Source: JBGOUJ01 sp041477005 (lineage in GTDB: Bacteria; Acidobacteriota; Terriglobia; Bryobacterales; JACQDG01). From it: a stretch of 9,457 bases of DNA. A model generated the notes under the pieces. It saw nothing but the letters and a program-made list of their open reading frames with translations, did not search any database and had not been told where the DNA came from. The translations under genes and the position numbers were made by a program. The DNA is taken from NCBI GenBank assembly GCA_041477005.1, contig JBGOUJ010000283.1, forward strand, positions 1 to 9,457, in the 5' to 3' direction. Positions 6,998 to 9,457 of the stretch are shown here, in pieces (the stretch's first letter is position 1; every line of letters starts with the position of its first letter).

Positions 6998-8622
6998 CAA
7001 CCTGCCTCGCGACAGCCCGCATCGCCTGTTTCTTCCTGCTCGCCGCTCTGCCCGCCGCGGCCGAAGTGACCTATCAGGACCTGCTGCGGGCCGACCCCAA
7101 CAACTGGCTGACCTATTCCGGTTCCTACAGCTCGCAGCGACACAGCCTGCTGAAGCAGGTACACAAGGGCAACGCCAGCGCCCTGGTTCCGAAATGGATC
7201 TTCCACATGCCGCGCGCCAATCACCTGGAGAGCGTGCCCATCGTGGTGGACGGCGTGATGTACGTTTCGCAGCCCAACGAGGTCTACGCGCTCGACGGCC
7301 AAACCGGCCGCGTGATCTGGGAATATCACCGCCAGCCGGCGCTCAATAAGGGCGCGAACCGAGGCGTGGCCGTCTACGGTAACAAGGTTTACTTCGGCAC
7401 ACCCGACGCCTTCCTGGTGGCCCTCGACGCGCGCAGCGGCAACCTCATCTGGGAAACCAAGCTGGCCGAAACGAAGGACGGCTACTGGTCCCCGGTGGCG
7501 CCGCTCGCGCTAAACGGCAAAATCATCATCGGCATCGCCCCGGGCGATCACGGCATGAACGGCTTCCTGGACGCCTACGACGCCGAGACCGGCCGCCGCC
7601 TCTGGCGCTGGAACGCCATCCCCAAGCCCGGCGAGCCCGGCTCGGAAACCTGGGGCGGCGATTCCTGGAAAACCGGCGGCGGCGACACCTGGCTCACCGG
7701 CAGCTTTGACCCCGAGCTGAACCTGATTTACTGGGGCATCGGCAACCCTGCCCCCGACTTCGACGGCGACGTGCGCCCCGGCGACAACCTTTACACCGAG
7801 TGCATGGTCGCCCTCGACGCCTCGACCGGCCAGCTCAAATGGTATTTCCAATTCACGCCCCACGACGTACACGACTGGGACGCGGTCGAGATCCCGGTCC
7901 TGGTCGATGCGCCTTTTCAGAGCCGGGGCGCGGCCGGGGCCGGTAAGGGAGCGGTTTCGAACCGCAAGCTCCTCCTCCAAGGCAACCGCAACGGCTTCTA
8001 CTACGTCCTAGACCGCGCCACCGGCCAGTTCCTACACGGCACGCCCTTCGTCAAGATCAACTGGGCCGACGGCCTGACGCCGGAGGGCCGTCCCAACCGC
8101 ATCCGCGGCGTCGAGCCGGCGCCCCAGGGCAACAAGGTCTGCCCGCCCACGGCCGGCGCCACCAACTGGATGTCTCCTGTCTACAATCCGGACACAGGCC
8201 TGTTCTATCTGTCGGCTCTCGAAGGCTGCGGCATCAACACCAAGTCGGCCGACAAGTTCCGCCCCGGCGGCTTCCCCTTCATGGCCGGCGGCTACATCGA
8301 AAGCCCCGAAGATCCCTGGCAGATGCACGTCCGCGCCCTCGATCTGGCGACCGGCGCCCTGAAGTGGGACCATCCGCAGATCGGCTCCCGGAGCTACGGC
8401 GCCGGCCTACTCTCGACCGCCGGCGGACTGATCTTCGCCGGCGACGACCAAGGCGTCTTCACCGCCCTCGACGCCCTAACCGGCCAGGCCCTCTGGCACT
8501 TCAACACCGGCCAGCGCATCTCCGCCTCGCCGATGACCTACAGCTTCAAGGGCAAACAGTACATAGCGGTGGAGGCGGGATCGAACGTGGTGGCGTTCGG
8601 GCTGTTCGGGGACGGGAAGTGA
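6994..8622 (+). CDS. PQQ-dependent alcohol dehydrogenase, lanthanide-type signature
   Basis: This 542-residue periplasmic quinoprotein oxidises an alcohol or aldehyde with PQQ and passes electrons to a cytochrome c, probably the one encoded just upstream. The signal peptide ends near ALPAAA (about 18-23). At least six beta-propeller docking repeats of the form A-L/Y-D-x2-S/T-G-x3-W are visible, for example at 99-109, 143-153, 195-204, 273-283, 448-458 and 491-501. The active site is readable by alignment to MxaF: TPHDVHDWD (288-296) gives catalytic D294 and an extra acidic D296 two residues on, the mark of lanthanide-using XoxF/PedH-type enzymes. N251 (GIGNPAPD) and W233 also match. D185 sits where MxaF has the metal ligand Glu. 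The vicinal Cys pair before NRGVAV is absent (LNKGANRG). There is no fused heme domain. The start overlaps the cytochrome stop and has no Shine-Dalgarno, implying translational coupling. Substrate is unknown. Confidence 0.93.
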   Translation: MTTCLATARIACFFLLAALPAAAEVTYQDLLRADPNNWLTYSGSYSSQRHSLLKQVHKGNASALVPKWIFHMPRANHLESVPIVVDGVMYVSQPNEVYALDGQTGRVIWEYHRQPALNKGANRGVAVYGNKVYFGTPDAFLVALDARSGNLIWETKLAETKDGYWSPVAPLALNGKIIIGIAPGDHGMNGFLDAYDAETGRRLWRWNAIPKPGEPGSETWGGDSWKTGGGDTWLTGSFDPELNLIYWGIGNPAPDFDGDVRPGDNLYTECMVALDASTGQLKWYFQFTPHDVHDWDAVEIPVLVDAPFQSRGAAGAGKGAVSNRKLLLQGNRNGFYYVLDRATGQFLHGTPFVKINWADGLTPEGRPNRIRGVEPAPQGNKVCPPTAGATNWMSPVYNPDTGLFYLSALEGCGINTKSADKFRPGGFPFMAGGYIESPEDPWQMHVRALDLATGALKWDHPQIGSRSYGAGLLSTAGGLIFAGDDQGVFTALDALTGQALWHFNTGQRISASPMTYSFKGKQYIAVEAGSNVVAFGLFGDGK

Positions 8623-9022
8623 GGAAGCGGCTTCACCCGCCATCCAGCTCAATCCCGGTCCCGGCCGAAAGTATCGAGCGGAAGATCTATTGGATCCGCG
8701 GCCAAAAGGTTCTGCTCAGCACGGACTGGCGGAACTTTACGGCGTCGAGCCCCGCGTCCTGGTCCAGGCGGTCAAGCGGAACCTGGAGCGGTTTCCGGAA
8801 GATTTCCTGTTCCAGTTGAGCCGGGGCGAGTTCCTAGCCTTGAAATCACAAATTGTGATTTCAAGTTGGGGCGGCTTGCGCCGAGCCGCGCCCTACGCCT
8901 TCACCGAGCAAGGCGTGGCCATGCTCTCCAGCGTGCTTCGCAGCCGGCGCGCCATACAAGTCAACATCGCCATCATGCGAGCCTTCGTTTTGGCAACGGT
9001 TGACTTTGTGCTCTCAGTTTGA
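8619..9022 (+). pseudogene. ORF6N-domain DNA-binding protein, frameshifted and C-terminally truncated
   Basis: ORF6N proteins are phage- and mobile-element-linked, putatively DNA-binding. The N-terminal part is read in one frame as IPVPAESIERKIYWIRGQKV, then LLSTD up to 8726. The rest continues in the -1 frame as LAELYGVEPRVLVQAVKRN, LERFPEDFLFQLSRGEF, LKSQIVISSWGG and PYAFTEQGVAMLSSVLRS, ending IMRAFV. Restoring one base near 8726 (GAC-CTG) joins the two halves in the usual family order. GTG 8619 overlaps the dehydrogenase stop as GTGA and is a possible original start; ATG 8690 lies in the second frame but would delete the conserved N-terminus. After IMRAFV the sequence stops resembling the family and reaches TGA at 9020-9022, so the usual C-terminal half is gone. 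Non-functional is most likely, although a sequencing error could explain the frameshift, not the truncation. Confidence 0.85.
8839..8865. repeat. perfect 27-nt palindrome inside the ORF6N gene
   Basis: Arms CTTGAAATCACAA (8839-8851) and TTGTGATTTCAAG (8853-8865) are exact reverse complements around a single central A at 8852. The palindrome encodes the conserved LKSQIVISS segment of ORF6N and is AT-rich inside GC-rich DNA. It could act as a protein-binding site or extrude as a cruciform; no function is shown. Confidence 0.9.
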
Positions 9023-9026
9023 GAGC
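9010..9026. promoter_or_regulatory. perfect inverted repeat upstream of higB, candidate autoregulatory operator
   Basis: GCTCTCA (9010-9016) and TGAGAGC (9020-9026) pair perfectly around GTT, ending 13 nt before the higB ATG. HigA antitoxins commonly repress their own operon by binding short palindromes near the promoter, which makes this a candidate site. A TTGACT at 9000-9005 could be a -35, but no convincing -10 follows. There is no U-tract, so a terminator is less likely. Confidence 0.45.
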
Positions 9027-9039
9027 GTAGGGAAGTGGG

Positions 9040-9320
9040 ATGCATGTCATCACGCGACGGACTCTCCTGCAATTCGCCGGCGACCATCCGGATGCGTATG
9101 TACCCTTGGACGACCGGTATCGGCTGCTAAGCGGCTGAGTTGGAAGAGCATCGTGGAGGTGAGGAAGACATTCCCGCACGCAGACGCCGTGGGGAGGTTT
9201 ACAGTGTTCAACATCGGTGGGAACAAGTACAGGTCCGAGGTGAACTATCGGAGCGGCAGGATCTACATCATCGCCGTGCTGACCCACCGCGGGTATAGCA
9301 AGGGGGGTTGGAAGAAATGA
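9040..9320 (+). pseudogene. higB: HigB-type mRNA interferase toxin gene with -1 frameshift
   Basis: Toxins of the HigB_toxin family are small RelE-fold ribosome-dependent mRNA endonucleases. ATG 9040 opens MHVITRRTLLQFAGDHPDA and runs to LDDRYRL (29 codons). The frame then hits TGA at 9136-9138. From 9129 the -1 frame continues as KRLSWKSIVEVRKTFPHADA, VGRFTVFNIGGNKYRSEV and IYIIAVLTHRGYSKGGWKK to TGA 9318-9320. Adding one base near 9127-9129 restores a protein of about 93 residues with the usual family length and order (WKS, TFPHADxVG, FNIGGNKYR, VLTHxxYxKGxWKK). AGGGAAGTGG precedes the start. As written the toxin would be cut to 32 residues and inactive. The downstream part also lies in an open frame from ATG 9000, but that start would give an unrelated N-terminus. 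Identity is strong; whether the lesion is real needs read evidence. Confidence 0.85.
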
Positions 9321-9457
9321 GTTCGGTTCACATGGAGGTCGATCGGAAACGATACGGCAGGCTGCTGGCCCGCGCCTTGCCGGTGGCCATTCGGACCGAA
9401 GAGGAGAACAAACGCTTGACGGCTGAGTTGCGAGCGCGGGATCAGCGGTACGAGCGG
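9317..9457 (+). CDS. higA: HigA-type antitoxin (N-terminal part, cut by window edge)
   Basis: ATG 9317 overlaps the toxin stop as ATGA and opens a frame that stays open for 47 codons to the right edge. The visible part, with KRYGRLLARALPVAIRTEEE and NKRLTAELRARD, matches the N-terminus typical of the antitoxin partnered with HigB_toxin-family toxins (YGRLLARxLPxxIxTEEE). The helix-turn-helix DNA-binding half would lie beyond the window. Its expected role is to neutralise HigB and repress the operon. No lesion is seen in the visible part, unlike its toxin partner. Confidence 0.8.
   Translation, partial: MSSVHMEVDRKRYGRLLARALPVAIRTEEENKRLTAELRARDQRYER

Noticed and set aside
9000..9039. ATG 9000 as start of the toxin gene
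   Set aside because: The first roughly 40 residues from it are unrelated to HigB, whereas ATG 9040 in the other frame gives the conserved MHVITRRTLL start.

Overview
The window is GC-rich bacterial chromosome. The gene content fits an Acidobacteriota genome of the Bryobacterales/Solibacter kind: a GMC oxidoreductase with a CxxCxxCxxxC cluster, a secreted cytochrome c with a Planctomycetes/Verrucomicrobia-type heme domain, a PQQ beta-propeller dehydrogenase, an orphan CpaE-like ATPase and ORF6N/HigBA cargo. This placement is inferred from gene style, not from a marker gene.

Layout. Positions 1-1696 (minus) hold a GMC-family FAD oxidoreductase whose last few codons run off the left edge. Just upstream of it is a short open tail that looks like the C-terminal scrap of a lost partner gene. 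Positions 1762-3666 (minus) encode a class II glutamine-hydrolysing asparagine synthetase. It is divergent, across only 39 bp, from a TauD/TfdA-type Fe(II)/2-oxoglutarate oxygenase (3706-4701, plus). An AT-rich spacer (4702-4921) holds competing inverted repeats and a plausible promoter. It is followed by a CpaE/TadZ-like P-loop protein (4922-6094, plus) with no pilus genes nearby.

Positions 6176-8622 (plus) form a tight two-gene operon joined by an ATGA overlap. It encodes a secreted two-heme-motif cytochrome c and a PQQ-dependent dehydrogenase. The dehydrogenase has the D-x-D active-site signature (D294/D296) known from lanthanide-dependent enzymes. Together they look like a periplasmic alcohol or aldehyde oxidation unit and its electron acceptor.

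The right end (8619-9457) is degraded accessory DNA. It holds an ORF6N-domain gene with a -1 frameshift and a missing C-terminal half, a HigB-type toxin gene with a -1 frameshift, and an apparently intact start of its HigA antitoxin, which runs off the right edge. A perfect 27-nt palindrome lies inside the ORF6N gene, and a perfect 7-bp-stem inverted repeat lies just upstream of higB.

No tRNA, rRNA, CRISPR array or complete insertion sequence was seen. No clearly undescribed multi-gene system was recognised. The best leads are the predicted lanthanide-type PQQ operon, the ORF6N palindrome, the decayed toxin with a surviving antitoxin, and the GMC gene with a non-consensus catalytic position.
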